Positions 41,736 to 50,654 of a stretch of 64,000 nt of DNA are shown in pieces. Below the pieces are notes generated by a model. The model did no database searches. It was given only the letters and a program-made list of their open reading frames with translations, and was not told the origin of the DNA. A program made the position numbers and the translations under genes. Location: positions 2,383,413 to 2,447,412 of the forward strand of contig NZ_SGXL01000001.1 of NCBI RefSeq assembly GCF_004216955.1. The letters are read 5' to 3'. The stretch is from Fictibacillus sp. BK138. GTDB lineage: Bacteria > Bacillota > Bacilli > Bacillales > Fictibacillaceae. The first letter of the stretch is position 1, and every line of letters begins with the position of its first letter.

Positions 41736-42689
41736 ATGTCAAAGATAAAAAGATTAGAAAGACTATTACTATCAATTAATACTAAAAAACAATTTACCTT
41801 AAAAGAATTAGCGGTAGAATTTCAGGTTTCTACTCGTACGATACAGCGTGACCTATTAAGACTTATGGAAATGGGTTTGCCCATCATATCGGAGTTTGGT
41901 CCACATGGCGGATACCGGATAGAAAACGACCGGATACTTCCACCAATTGGGTTCACTGAGATGGAAGCTTCCGCAATTTTATTTAGTCTTCACTCCTATG
42001 AGGCAGAAAGTTTTCCTTATCAAATCCAAAGCAGATCTGTCTCTCATAAACTTCTTCAATACTTGCCAGCGGATGCTAAAGAAAGTTGGGAGCACGTTCA
42101 AAAACGCCTATATTTACAATTCCCCCTTCCTGAGCAAAATTTGCATGCACCAGTAATGCTTGAAGCGGCAATAAAACAAAAAATCGTGACAGTTCTTTAT
42201 CATATTCAAGATTCTAAAACATACTGCAACATCCAGCCAATCGGAATCTACAATGAAGATGGAGAGTGGTTCTGTCCAGCTTATTGCTACTCACTGACAG
42301 ATTTTCATGTGTTTAAACTTTCCGATATCCAACAAGCAGTAATCAATTATGAACCTATGGATACAAAAGACTTTACTGATATCACCATACATAACTGGGC
42401 AGCGAAAATAACTCCGCGTTCCTATTTGGAGCTCGTAGCTGAAATTGCACCTAAAAAAACAGATTACTGCTTCTCGCATCCCTTTCTTAAACAGTTTATC
42501 GTCAAACTTGATGATGGAACGATCATGCTCAAGGGTAGGGTTTTGTTAAATCACATCAATAAAATAGCAGACTATTTATGGTTCTTAAAATCTGACATAA
42601 CCATTCATTCCCCCAATGAAATAAAGGTGATTCACGCTCGCTGGGCAAAAGAGATCTCGGCGAAAAATGAACTTATTTTAAATATGTAA
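41736..42689 (+). CDS. HTH_11/WYL-domain transcriptional regulator
   Basis: 317 residues. An N-terminal DeoR-like winged helix (residues 1-65, LKELAVEFQVSTRTIQRDLLRL, here read in two parts) is followed by a WYL-type sensor region (about 140-230, IQPIGIYNEDGEWFCPAYC) and a C-terminal domain. The WYL triplet itself is modified (EWFCPAY instead of WYL). It resembles YafY/YobV regulators. TAGGGG precedes ATG 41736. It is monocistronic; ligand and targets unknown. Confidence 0.85.
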   Translation: MSKIKRLERLLLSINTKKQFTLKELAVEFQVSTRTIQRDLLRLMEMGLPIISEFGPHGGYRIENDRILPPIGFTEMEASAILFSLHSYEAESFPYQIQSRSVSHKLLQYLPADAKESWEHVQKRLYLQFPLPEQNLHAPVMLEAAIKQKIVTVLYHIQDSKTYCNIQPIGIYNEDGEWFCPAYCYSLTDFHVFKLSDIQQAVINYEPMDTKDFTDITIHNWAAKITPRSYLELVAEIAPKKTDYCFSHPFLKQFIVKLDDGTIMLKGRVLLNHINKIADYLWFLKSDITIHSPNEIKVIHARWAKEISAKNELILNM

Positions 42690-42756
42690 TCAAAATGATA
42701 CATATTTTTCCTCTATTAAGCGTATACTATAAGTAGAACAGAAAAGGGGGATATCT

Positions 42757-42945
42757 ATGGCTTTTTTTTCAAAACAACCTGCAGAGCCGATTCCAGACGT
42801 AGAAACGAAGGTGTGGGCTTGTTCGAGTGACGGCTGCTCATGCTGGATGCGTGCTGACTTTTCTTTGCAAAAAGAACCTCAATGCCCCATTTGTAAATCA
42901 TCCATGAATGAGGAAATCCGGATGCTTCCTGAACTTAAGAGTTAA
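42757..42945 (+). CDS. ydjO: YdjO-type cold-inducible zinc-finger-like protein
   Basis: 62 residues with a treble-clef-like Cys set: WACSSDGCSCWMR (C-x4-C) and CPICKSSM (C-x2-C), then EEIRMLPELKS. This matches Bacillus YdjO, a small cold-inducible protein of unknown biochemical role. AAAGGGGG precedes ATG 42757 and a terminator follows. Confidence 0.82.
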   Translation: MAFFSKQPAEPIPDVETKVWACSSDGCSCWMRADFSLQKEPQCPICKSSMNEEIRMLPELKS

Positions 42946-42957
42946 TGAAATAAATAG

Positions 42958-42990
42958 AAAACCTGCCGGGTATATCCCGGCTTTTTCTAT
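42958..42990 (+). terminator. Terminator of ydjO-type gene
   Basis: GCCGGG and CCCGGC around TATAT, then TTTTTC. Confidence 0.8.
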
Positions 42991-43043
42991 GCCTCGATTT
43001 GGACAGACTCCTTCTTTTTAGCTTATACATAAACAGCGTGAGT

Positions 43044-43069
43044 GTTTAACTTTTTGCACATCCGGGTAC
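43044..43069 (+). promoter_or_regulatory. Sigma-B promoter of YtxH gene
   Basis: GTTTAA (43044-43049), 14-base spacer, GGGTAC (43064-43069), almost the exact general-stress consensus GTTTAA-N12/14-GGGTAT. Confidence 0.8.
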
Positions 43070-43103
43070 GATTTGTATACAAGCAAAAAAGGAGGAATTG
43101 ATC

Positions 43104-43664
43104 ATGCATAACGAAAATAATTACACATCACACACTACAACAGCGGAACCGGTATTTACGCATTCAGATTTCCAAACACGTGAAACATATGATAATAAAA
43201 AAGGTTCTGGATCTAGGTTCACAACTGGACTTGTAGTCGGGAGTTTAGTAGGTGCTGCTGCAGCACTTTTATATGCACCAAAAAAAGGCAATGAGTTCAG
43301 AAACGATTTGCGTGATAAATCTATCCAGCTTAAAGAGCGTACCATGCAAAAGAAAGATGAGACAATGCTAAAAGCCAAGCTTGGCCAGATGGACGCAAAA
43401 GATGCTGTTGAGTCTATGAAAGATAAATCCAGCAGCATGTCAGTTTCCGCCCGTCAAAAACTGCAGGAAGCAAAAAATACAGTTAAAGAAGCTAAAAGTG
43501 AAACAAAAACAGCGATCGATGAAGCAAAAAAGGAAGCTGAAAGAGACGGTTACAGCACGCAATCTTCAACAAATACTACTGCTGTAGTAAAACCCCGTAC
43601 AATGACAGGAACAGATTCCACGTCCTATGAGAAAAAGCAAAGTGATGTAAATAATAAATATTGA
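43104..43664 (+). CDS. YtxH-domain general stress protein
   Basis: 186 residues. A short polar N-terminus (MHNENNYTSH), a glycine-rich membrane helix (TTGLVVGSLVGAAAALLYAP, about 38-57) and KKGNEFRNDLRDK are the YtxH signature. A long Lys/Glu/Ala/Ser amphipathic helix region (about 80-150) resembles LEA-like stress proteins. ATG 43104 lies 8 bases after AAGGAGG. A near-perfect sigma-B promoter precedes it, matching the stress role of YtxH proteins. Confidence 0.88.
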   Translation: MHNENNYTSHTTTAEPVFTHSDFQTRETYDNKKGSGSRFTTGLVVGSLVGAAAALLYAPKKGNEFRNDLRDKSIQLKERTMQKKDETMLKAKLGQMDAKDAVESMKDKSSSMSVSARQKLQEAKNTVKEAKSETKTAIDEAKKEAERDGYSTQSSTNTTAVVKPRTMTGTDSTSYEKKQSDVNNKY

Positions 43665-43674
43665 TGATTGTAAG

Positions 43675-43706
43675 GAAAAAGCCGGACGCGATGTCCGGCT
43701 TTTTCC
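43675..43706 (+). terminator. Terminator of YtxH gene
   Basis: AAAAAGCCGGAC and GTCCGGCTTTTT around GCGAT. Confidence 0.9.
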
Positions 43707-43775
43707 TATTGTGTTTGGGTTTATTCCTAAGACTTTTGTTTTTGGATGGATTTTCTGAGGTTTCTTCATTGCCAA

Positions 43776-43904
43776 GTTGATTGCAGTGGAGAGGGCGAGA
43801 CTCCGGCGAGATTAGGGGGACAGGTGAGCCTCTGGCAGGCATTCATCGCCTTGAGGGCTCACCGACCGCCCCGCGGAAAGCGAACCCTTAGAGCTGAGAT
43901 CAAC
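43776..43904 (+). repeat. Interspersed hairpin repeat, family R, copy 5 (diverged)
   Basis: GTTGATTGCAGTGGAGAGGG at the left, CCCCGCGGAAAGCGAACCC near the right and GAGATCAAC at the end. It lies between convergent YtxH and P-type ATPase genes and nearly touches the ATPase stop codon. Confidence 0.78.
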
Positions 43905-43913
43905 TTCCCCTCT

Positions 43914-45785
43914 TTATCCTTTCAACAGCCTGAGCCCATTTAAAATGACAAGTATTGTACTCCCTTCATGTCCGATCACCCCAAAAGGCAGTGTCAGAAC
44001 CTGAAAGAAATTTGCCAACAGCAAGAAAAGAATAACACCAATTGAAAAAATGATATTCTGTTTAACGATTTTTGATAACCGTTCTGATAAACGCATAGCA
44101 TATAGCAGCTTGCTTAGATCATTTTTAACTAGCACAACATCCGCTGTTTCAATCGCAGCGTCACTTCCCATTCCCATCGCAACGCCAACATCCGCAACTG
44201 CCAGGGCCGGAGCATCATTCACACCATCCCCGATCATAGCCACAACAGCTTGGCGTTCTTTCCATCTCTTGACTGTATTCACTTTATCTTCAGGCATGCA
44301 GGAGTAGCCCACTTCATCTACTTTGGCAAGCCTGCCGATCATTTCGGCTCCGCGCTTTGAATCTCCGGTCAGCATCAGCGTTAATATTTGCTTTTGTTTC
44401 AAAGCCTCAATAGCATCGATTGTCTCATCACGTACTGTATCACCTATTAAAAAATAAGCTGCGAGCTCATGATCAGCAGTGACATATACTACCGTCTGTC
44501 CTGTAACTTCATTATCTCTTGTTAGATCTTCGATTAATTTTGACTCTCTTTTTTCAGTTATACCCGTCAGTTCCCTGCTGCCGATCTTCCATTGAATACC
44601 CGCAGCTTCGGCTTTAACCCCTAATCCAGGAATATCTTCATAAGAGATGAGTTCTTTCTGGTTATCTTTATAATCCGGCTCCAATTTATTTAAGATCGCC
44701 TTTGCTAAGGGATGGGTACTGTTTTTTTCTATCGTATAGATGATCGGAACCAGAATTTCTTCTTTGATTGAAGGATGAACGTACTTTACCTCTGTTACAG
44801 ATGGATTACCTTCTGTGAGTGTTCCTGTTTTATCAAAGGCAATCACATTTACCATACTTAGCTTCTCAAGGAAAACACCGCTTTTAAAAAGGATCCCTTG
44901 CTTGGCTGCATTTGAAAGTGAAGCAAGCAATGCTGGCATAGTCGAGGCAACAAGCGCACAGGGCGATGCTACAACCAGTAAAACACACGCACGGTATAAC
45001 GATTCTGAATAACTCCACATACCTGTGGAACCAGGTACCAGCACCGTTAATGCTGCAGCTAATAGAACAAACAACACATACTTCGCTTCAAACTCTTCTA
45101 TCTTCCTCTGAACCGGCGGTGCTTCACTCTGAGCCCTGTTCACAAGGTCTATCATTCTTTGAAAAACGGAATCTTTCATATGCTTCGTTACGGAAACTTC
45201 GAGAAGTCCAGTTTGATTTAGGGTACCTGCTAATACTTCTGAAGAGAGCTCGATCTCTCTTGCAAAGGATTCACCTGTTAAAGCTGATTCGTTCACAAAA
45301 GACTTTCCCTTCATTACGATGCCATCTGCTGGAATTCTTTCACCAGGTTTTACTTTTATCAAATTACCAGGTTCTAGACTGGAAGCATTTACCCGAATTT
45401 CTTGGTCACCTGAGATTAGCCATGCTTCTTCAGGCTGGAGAGAAATGAGCGATTTGATTTCTTTATCACTTTTTTGAAGGGTGTAACTTTCGAGCGCACC
45501 AGAATAGGCAAAAATCAGTATGAGGACAGCACCTTCTCCCCAATAGCCGATGGCAGCCGATCCAATCGCGGCAAACATCATTAATAGTTCTACATTCAGC
45601 TGCTTTTCCTCGATACTGCCTTGTATGCCTTCAACTGCCTTTGCGTAACCGCCTACAATAAACGCCAGTATATAGAACAGCACATAAAATGGTGACTGGG
45701 AATACGTTTCAACGAGCCAAGCGGATAGAATTAAACAACCCGCCGTGGTAGCAAGTATAAGCTGGGTCCGTGCAGAGAGTTCCAT
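43914..45785 (-). CDS. P1B-type metal-transporting ATPase (PfeT/ZosA-like)
   Basis: 623-residue metal pump. There is no N-terminal HMA domain. Motifs are SALTGES (actuator), SPCALVAS (metal site), DKTGTLTEG (phosphorylated Asp), HPLAKAI, GDGVNDAPALA, and C-terminal VIGHEGSTILVILNGLRLL. SPC plus HEGST and the absence of HMA fit the P1B-4 group, whose Bacillus member PfeT (YkvW/ZosA) exports Fe(II). Cadmium/zinc transport remains possible. A Fur/PerR-like box lies just upstream of ATG 45785, supporting an iron link. Confidence 0.88.
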   Translation of the reverse strand: MELSARTQLILATTAGCLILSAWLVETYSQSPFYVLFYILAFIVGGYAKAVEGIQGSIEEKQLNVELLMMFAAIGSAAIGYWGEGAVLILIFAYSGALESYTLQKSDKEIKSLISLQPEEAWLISGDQEIRVNASSLEPGNLIKVKPGERIPADGIVMKGKSFVNESALTGESFAREIELSSEVLAGTLNQTGLLEVSVTKHMKDSVFQRMIDLVNRAQSEAPPVQRKIEEFEAKYVLFVLLAAALTVLVPGSTGMWSYSESLYRACVLLVVASPCALVASTMPALLASLSNAAKQGILFKSGVFLEKLSMVNVIAFDKTGTLTEGNPSVTEVKYVHPSIKEEILVPIIYTIEKNSTHPLAKAILNKLEPDYKDNQKELISYEDIPGLGVKAEAAGIQWKIGSRELTGITEKRESKLIEDLTRDNEVTGQTVVYVTADHELAAYFLIGDTVRDETIDAIEALKQKQILTLMLTGDSKRGAEMIGRLAKVDEVGYSCMPEDKVNTVKRWKERQAVVAMIGDGVNDAPALAVADVGVAMGMGSDAAIETADVVLVKNDLSKLLYAMRLSERLSKIVKQNIIFSIGVILFLLLANFFQVLTLPFGVIGHEGSTILVILNGLRLLKG

Positions 45786-45806
45786 TTAAACTTCCCTCCT
45801 ACGTAT

Positions 45807-45821
45807 TGATAATAACAATCA
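45807..45821 (-). promoter_or_regulatory. Fur/PerR-like box before the metal ATPase
   Basis: TGATAATAACAATCA matches 12 of 14 informative positions of TGATAAT-n-ATTATCA. It lies 22-36 bases upstream of the start codon. Which regulator binds is not decided by the sequence. Confidence 0.5.
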
Positions 45822-45837
45822 TCCTCATTACCCTTAT

Positions 45838-45880
45838 AAAAGCAGAAATGCTGCCGTCTAAACGACAGCAGCCTGAAAAC
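45838..45880 (-). other. Hairpin in the 5' leader of the metal ATPase
   Basis: Minus strand: GCTGTCG and CGGCAGC pair around TTTAGA, followed by ATTTCTGCTTTT. It may be a weak terminator or attenuator in the leader, or the end of a small RNA. It matches no riboswitch I recognise. Confidence 0.4.
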
Positions 45881-46044
45881 TATCCAATATTCGGTTCCTA
45901 GCCCTACTATTCTATGTGGGACCTTTAAAAAAAGTGACACGTCAAATGTTATTTTTATTATACATCTTTGTTTCAAAGAATGGAATGAAAGTCGTTAACT
46001 GAAAGTAGTTGATTTCCGCTTCAGGTTTTCAAAAAATTTGAAAG

Positions 46045-46176
46045 TGTTGATCTCCGTTTCAGGATGCTCGCTTTCCGCGGGGCGTGCGGTGAGCCTCCTT
46101 GACACTATGTGTCATTAGGAGTCTCACCTGTCCCGCTGATCCCGCCGGAGTCTCGCACCCTTTCGCTCCAACCAAC
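46045..46176 (-). repeat. Interspersed hairpin repeat, family R, copy 6
   Basis: GTTGATCTCCGTTTCAGGA at the left, GCTCGCTTTCCGCGGGGCGT inside, and CGCTCCAACCAAC at the right. A second, partial copy of the left end (GTTGATTTCCGCTTCAGG) lies at 46008-46025. The 441-base gap around it holds no gene. Confidence 0.82.
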
Positions 46177-46226
46177 TTTCAATGTAGCAGAAAAAACTGA
46201 TGCTTTAGTCAATACAAAAAGCTAAT

Positions 46227-47033
46227 CTACAAAGGAAGATTTCTTTTCTTAAAGACAACTAAACTTCCGCCGAATAAAACGAGTGCAGCCATTACGAGCA
46301 TCGTGCCGGTTAACAGGGCATCTGTTTCGTTATTAATCATTTTAATGGGGTCATACAATTTGAATATCGTAAAGTTCAATAGCCATTCTGTATCTTCACT
46401 CAGCTTTCCTGCCATGTTCAGCATGTAGAAGAAAAGGGTTAGCCCGGCAGAAATACCAAGCGCCTTTTTCTCATCATTAAATGATGATGAAATGAAGAAA
46501 CAATATCCGGCAATCACGAGAAAAATGAGGAACGTTAATACATTTAGTGTTACAAATGATGCAACATCAAGCTCATAACCTGAAATGAGCCATTCACTTG
46601 CGGCAATTCCGCTAAGTGTAGTAAAAGCAACAATCAACGCTAGCCCTGTAATGATTACTGCAGCTTGAGTAGCAGCAATTTTCAGCCTTGAATTTGGTGT
46701 AGCAAGCAGATATGCCATAGAACCTTGATCCACTAGGCGCGCCATTAACCGGGTAGAGGTTAAGATGACATAAACCATAAGAATGATTAAAAATAACATG
46801 CCGTAAAATTCGCCTGCAATATAATCAGCCAGTGAGTTGATCCCATTTTCCATGCCGATCAGCTTGCGCATACCTTCTGGCAGTGCGTTAATCATGTCGT
46901 TGAATCCCTTCATGTCGGCTATAGAAGGATAGATCCAGATGATCAATACGATATATGCAACTGCTCCGTATATGAATCCACCCAGCATTTTCGCATGGCT
47001 CTTCATCATGGAAGAGTATAGTGGCCAGCTCAT
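46227..47033 (-). CDS. ABC-2-type permease
   Basis: 268-residue membrane protein with six predicted helices and an extracellular loop after helix 1 (PSIADMKGFNDMINALPEGM). It is the permease of a two-gene exporter whose ATPase starts upstream and overlaps it by 4 bases. The cluster is divergent from a TetR regulator. Substrate unknown; drug or antimicrobial-peptide efflux is a family-based guess. Confidence 0.85.
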   Translation of the reverse strand: MSWPLYSSMMKSHAKMLGGFIYGAVAYIVLIIWIYPSIADMKGFNDMINALPEGMRKLIGMENGINSLADYIAGEFYGMLFLIILMVYVILTSTRLMARLVDQGSMAYLLATPNSRLKIAATQAAVIITGLALIVAFTTLSGIAASEWLISGYELDVASFVTLNVLTFLIFLVIAGYCFFISSSFNDEKKALGISAGLTLFFYMLNMAGKLSEDTEWLLNFTIFKLYDPIKMINNETDALLTGTMLVMAALVLFGGSLVVFKKRNLPL

Positions 47034-47917
47034 TTCACCACTTCCTTTCTGTCATAATAGTGCATGAAGATATCTTCTAAATCCTGCGGTCTCGTATCGA
47101 CGTGTTCCACTTCACAATGGCTAAGTAACTGAACAAACTCCTGATCATTTCCTTGCACGGTAATATGAACGGTCTTTTTCCCCATGACCTCCGTTTGGAG
47201 CTGGGATTGACGAATGGTTTCAACATCCGATTCTTTTTTAACTTTTACCTCGAATACACGTCTTTGCACGGTTCTTAATGAATGGATATCTTCTAGTGCT
47301 ACAAGCCTGCCATCTTTAATGATTCCCGCTGAATCACACGTGCGCTCAATTTCCTGAAAGCTGTGGGATGACATCAGAATCGTCTTGTTTCTCTGTTTTT
47401 CTTCTAAAATTAAATCAATGAATACACGCTGCATGAGCGGGTCAAGCCCTGAGGTTGGTTCGTCTAAGATCAGTACCTCTGGATCATGCATGAAGGCTGC
47501 AATAATCCCTACCTTTTGTTTCATCCCTTTTGACATTTTGCGGATAGGGGTTTTTACATCCAGCTGAAACCGCTCAATCAGCTCATCTCTCTTTTGAGGC
47601 ACGTTTTGTTTTCTCATTTTTTGCATTAGGTTTAAAAAATCCAGACCATTCATTCCTTCTAAAAAGACGATCTCACCAGGGAGATATCCGATCAGCTTTT
47701 GAACTTCTGCTGACTTTGCCCAACAATCCAGATCATTGATAGTAGAACCTCCATCGTCCGGTTTCATAAAACCCATCAAATGGCGTATCGTTGTAGACTT
47801 GCCTGCTCCGTTTGGTCCGATATAGCCAAAGACTTCCCCTTTTTTTACTTCGAAATTTAAATCAAACAAACCTTTTTCAGGTGTAAAACGTTTAGTAAGC
47901 TTTTTAACATTTATCAT
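47030..47917 (-). CDS. ABC transporter ATPase (CcmA/BcrA type)
   Basis: 295-residue ATPase. Walker A is GPNGAGKST, the signature is MSKGMKQKVG, Walker B is VLILDEPTSGLDP and the switch is SSHSFQE. The C-terminal regulatory domain is about residues 215-295. ATG 47917 has AGAAGGTG; an upstream extension would run through the operator region. It pairs with the overlapping permease. Confidence 0.9.
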   Translation of the reverse strand: MINVKKLTKRFTPEKGLFDLNFEVKKGEVFGYIGPNGAGKSTTIRHLMGFMKPDDGGSTINDLDCWAKSAEVQKLIGYLPGEIVFLEGMNGLDFLNLMQKMRKQNVPQKRDELIERFQLDVKTPIRKMSKGMKQKVGIIAAFMHDPEVLILDEPTSGLDPLMQRVFIDLILEEKQRNKTILMSSHSFQEIERTCDSAGIIKDGRLVALEDIHSLRTVQRRVFEVKVKKESDVETIRQSQLQTEVMGKKTVHITVQGNDQEFVQLLSHCEVEHVDTRPQDLEDIFMHYYDRKEVVK

Positions 47918-47930
47918 AAAGCACACCTTC

Positions 47931-48034
47931 TTTTTGAAATATTTATATTCGTATATTTCAAAATTATCATAAACCCATATCAATATTTTGGCAAGAAGTT
48001 TTTGAAATATGGCGTTTGTTATTTTTCAAAAAAT
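47931..48034. promoter_or_regulatory. Probable TetR operators (TTTTTGAAATAT repeats)
   Basis: TTTTTGAAATAT at 47931-47942 faces ATATTTCAAAA at 47953-47963. The same half site recurs at 47999-48010, facing TATTTTTCAAAAAA at 48020-48033. Two inverted-repeat operators in a divergent promoter region suggest autoregulation and control of the ABC genes. Confidence 0.65.
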
Positions 48035-48063
48035 GTTTTATCCTATTATTGAGGTGAAGTGTT

Positions 48064-48651
48064 TTGAACGGATATGAACGCCGAAAAGAACAAAAGAAAA
48101 CAGATATAAAAAAAGCCGCCTTTATTCTATTTCAGCAGCAAGGGGTTAAAGATATAAAAATCGAAGACATCGCCAAAGAAGCTGGTGTTTCACAAGTTAC
48201 GATCTACAACCATTTTGGTAGCAAAGAAGCATTGTTTAGGGAAGTTATCAAAGATTACACCATTGAACAATATGAATTTCATAAAGAACTGTTTGATAAA
48301 GACATCTCATTTCATGAAAAAATGACGACAAGCATCCTTCATAAAACGAAGCAGGTAGCTAATATTCATCCAGAAGTTATACGAGAAATGATGTTAGTTG
48401 ACGAAGAATTGAGGGGTTATTTAACTGAATTTCAATCGTCTTATGCCATCCCAATGATTATAAAATTAATTAAAGACGCGCAAAAAACGGGTGAAATCAA
48501 TCCAGAACTTTCTGAGCAATCGATCATGTTATACATCCAGCTTTTTAATAACGATATGCTGATCTCCATGATTACTGGTGAGAACGGAAAAAAATTAGCG
48601 TCAGATATCTTTCAAATGTTCTTCTATGGATTATCCAAACCAAAGGAATAG
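48064..48651 (+). CDS. TetR-family regulator
   Basis: 195 residues. The N-terminal HTH (about 10-55) includes IKIEDIAKEAGVSQVTIYNHFGSKEALF, typical of TetR proteins, here read in parts. The C-terminal ligand domain is helical. TTG 48064 is the start with GAGGTG 7 bases upstream. It is divergent from the ABC transporter with two inverted repeats between, so it probably represses that transporter until a ligand binds. Confidence 0.9.
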   Translation: MNGYERRKEQKKTDIKKAAFILFQQQGVKDIKIEDIAKEAGVSQVTIYNHFGSKEALFREVIKDYTIEQYEFHKELFDKDISFHEKMTTSILHKTKQVANIHPEVIREMMLVDEELRGYLTEFQSSYAIPMIIKLIKDAQKTGEINPELSEQSIMLYIQLFNNDMLISMITGENGKKLASDIFQMFFYGLSKPKE

Positions 48652-48709
48652 ACCGAAGTGAAAAAGAGCTTACGATATAAAACAACGTTTGCATAAAAGG
48701 TCATTCAAA

Positions 48710-48738
48710 GAAGCTTTCAACCAGGAAGCTTTTTTATT
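48710..48738 (+). terminator. Terminator of TetR gene
   Basis: AAGCTTTC pairs with GGAAGCTT (one G-U pair) around AACCA, then TTTTT. Confidence 0.65.
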
Positions 48739-48936
48739 TGCTTATATTATTTTTGTTAGGGAAAAGTAAAAAGAAACAAAGATTGAATAAAAGTTTTGTA
48801 AATTTTTGATTACAATTCATTCTTTTTCGACAATTATTTTGTATAATGTGTTGGGTGGTTAAAAAAGACATAAATAACTGCTGGATATAAAGGGTTAAAG
48901 AAAAAGACTTAAAGACATTTCTTTTGGAGGGTACTT

Positions 48937-49554
48937 ATGTTTACAAAGAAAAAGGATAAGTTTGCTGTAATGCTTACTGACATTGCAAGCAACCTTAAAG
49001 AATCTGCTGGTTATTTCTACGATTTCAAGATCAATAATGAAGATGATCTGCGTGAGTTTGCTGATCATTTGAAAGAACTTGAGTCAAAGGGCGATTCTTA
49101 TGTTCATACCGTTATCATGGAATTGAACAAAGTATTTATTACACCTATCGAAAGAGAAGACATCTTATCACTTGCTATGAGCATGGATGATATTCTAGAT
49201 GGAATAGAACAGGCTTCTGCCCTTTTCGATATCTATGCCATCACAAACCCTGATGAATATATGGTTAAGTTTGTTGAAAACATCAAATTAAGTGCAGACG
49301 AGATTTTGCTGACTGTGAATCTTCTTGCTGATAAAAAACTTCTTGATATGCGCGAACATGCTATTAAGATCAAAGATTATGAATCAAAATGTGACGATTT
49401 GTATCGTGAGGCACAGCGTCAATTGTTCGCTACTGAAACGGATCCAATCAAAGTAATCAAGTACAAAGAAATGTACGATGTACTTGAAGGCATCGCCGAC
49501 AGCTGCCAGAACGTTGCAAATACACTAGAATCCATTATCATGAAAAACGCGTAA
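48937..49554 (+). CDS. ykaA: DUF47/PhoU-like phosphate-transport accessory protein
   Basis: 205-residue all-helical DUF47 protein related to PhoU. Repeated acidic motifs are EREDILSLAMSMDDILDG and KYKEMYDVLEGIADSCQN. DUF47 proteins are encoded next to Pit transporters and modulate them. GGAGGG precedes ATG 48937. The pit gene follows after 12 bases, so the two form an operon as ykaA-pit does in B. subtilis. Confidence 0.9.
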   Translation: MFTKKKDKFAVMLTDIASNLKESAGYFYDFKINNEDDLREFADHLKELESKGDSYVHTVIMELNKVFITPIEREDILSLAMSMDDILDGIEQASALFDIYAITNPDEYMVKFVENIKLSADEILLTVNLLADKKLLDMREHAIKIKDYESKCDDLYREAQRQLFATETDPIKVIKYKEMYDVLEGIADSCQNVANTLESIIMKNA

Positions 49555-49566
49555 CGGGTAATTGCA

Positions 49567-50571
49567 ATGGAATTTGATTCTATATTAATTCTTACCATAC
49601 TAGTTGTGATCGGAGCATTAGTGTTTGATTTTATCAATGGATTCCATGATACAGCAAACGCCATTGCAACATCGGTCTCAACAAAAGCTTTATCACCTAG
49701 AAAAGCCATTCTTTTGGCTGCTGTCATGAACTTTGTCGGAGCTATGACATTTACAGGTGTTGCAAAAACAATCTCAAAAGACATTGTTGATCCATTTACA
49801 CTTCAAAACGGGTCAGTCGTCATTTTAGCTGCATTAATCGCAGCGATTGCATGGAATTTAATTACGTGGTACTACGGTATCCCAAGTTCTTCATCACATG
49901 CGATCATCGGATCGATCGCTGGTGCAGCAATTGCTGCTGCAGGATTTGAGGCTTTGCACTATTCCGGGTTCCTGAAAATTATCTACGGATTATTGCTTTC
50001 TCCAATTCTGGCATTTGCAGTTGGGTTTGTATTCTATCATTTGATCAAACGTATCTTCAAAAATGCTAATTTAACAAAAACAAATAATAATTTCCGAAAA
50101 GTTCAAGTGGTAACGGCTGCATTCCAAGCCTATTCACATGGTACGAACGATGCTCAAAAAGCGATGGGTATCATCACGATGGCTTTAATCGCGAACGGCT
50201 ATACAGATAGTACAGATATTCAATTATGGGTTCAGGTTTCCTGTGCTCTTGCAATGGGACTTGGAACTTCAGTAGGTGGATGGAAGATCATCAAAACAGT
50301 CGGCGGAAAGATTATGAAGATTCGTCCGGTTAACGGTGTTTCTGCTGATCTAACGGGTGCTTCCGTAATCCTTGGTGCCTCAGTTCTAGGGATTCCTGTT
50401 AGTACAACGCACGTTATTACATCTTCTATCCTTGGCGTAGGTGCCTCTCACCGTTTAAGAGGTGTTAAGTGGGGCACTGCTAAGACCATGTTGATCACTT
50501 GGTGTATAACATTACCGATCTCAGCAACACTTGCTGCATTATCCTATTTTGTTTTAAATTTATTTTTCTAA
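49567..50571 (+). CDS. pit: Inorganic phosphate transporter, Pit family
   Basis: 334-residue membrane protein with two Pit repeats: DFINGFHDTANAIATSV near the N-terminus and AYSHGTNDAQKAMGII in the middle, each carrying the conserved G-x-N-D/H-D-x-x-x-A signature. SSSHAIIGSIAGAA and STTHVITSSILGVGAS are the paired STSHA-like motifs. It imports metal-phosphate with protons. The RBS before ATG 49567 is weak (CGGGTAA), suggesting coupling to the upstream DUF47 gene. Confidence 0.92.
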   Translation: MEFDSILILTILVVIGALVFDFINGFHDTANAIATSVSTKALSPRKAILLAAVMNFVGAMTFTGVAKTISKDIVDPFTLQNGSVVILAALIAAIAWNLITWYYGIPSSSSHAIIGSIAGAAIAAAGFEALHYSGFLKIIYGLLLSPILAFAVGFVFYHLIKRIFKNANLTKTNNNFRKVQVVTAAFQAYSHGTNDAQKAMGIITMALIANGYTDSTDIQLWVQVSCALAMGLGTSVGGWKIIKTVGGKIMKIRPVNGVSADLTGASVILGASVLGIPVSTTHVITSSILGVGASHRLRGVKWGTAKTMLITWCITLPISATLAALSYFVLNLFF

Positions 50572-50575
50572 ATAA

Positions 50576-50610
50576 GAGAAGAAGCCCGGGAAACCGAGCT
50601 TCTTTTTTTG
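50576..50610. terminator. Terminator of ykaA-pit operon
   Basis: AAGAAGC-C-CGG pairs with CCG-A-GCTTCTT around GAAA, then TTTTT. The minus strand also has a pyrimidine-rich tail. Confidence 0.78.
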
Positions 50611-50654
50611 AATCGTTTTGGGAACTTTATTCGTCATCTCGTTTCCATAAAATG

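Noticed and set aside
45838-45945. Known riboswitch (NiCo, Mn, guanidine or M-box) before the metal ATPase
   Set aside because: I compared the leader with what I remember of these classes and found no convincing consensus, so it is reported only as an unexplained hairpin.
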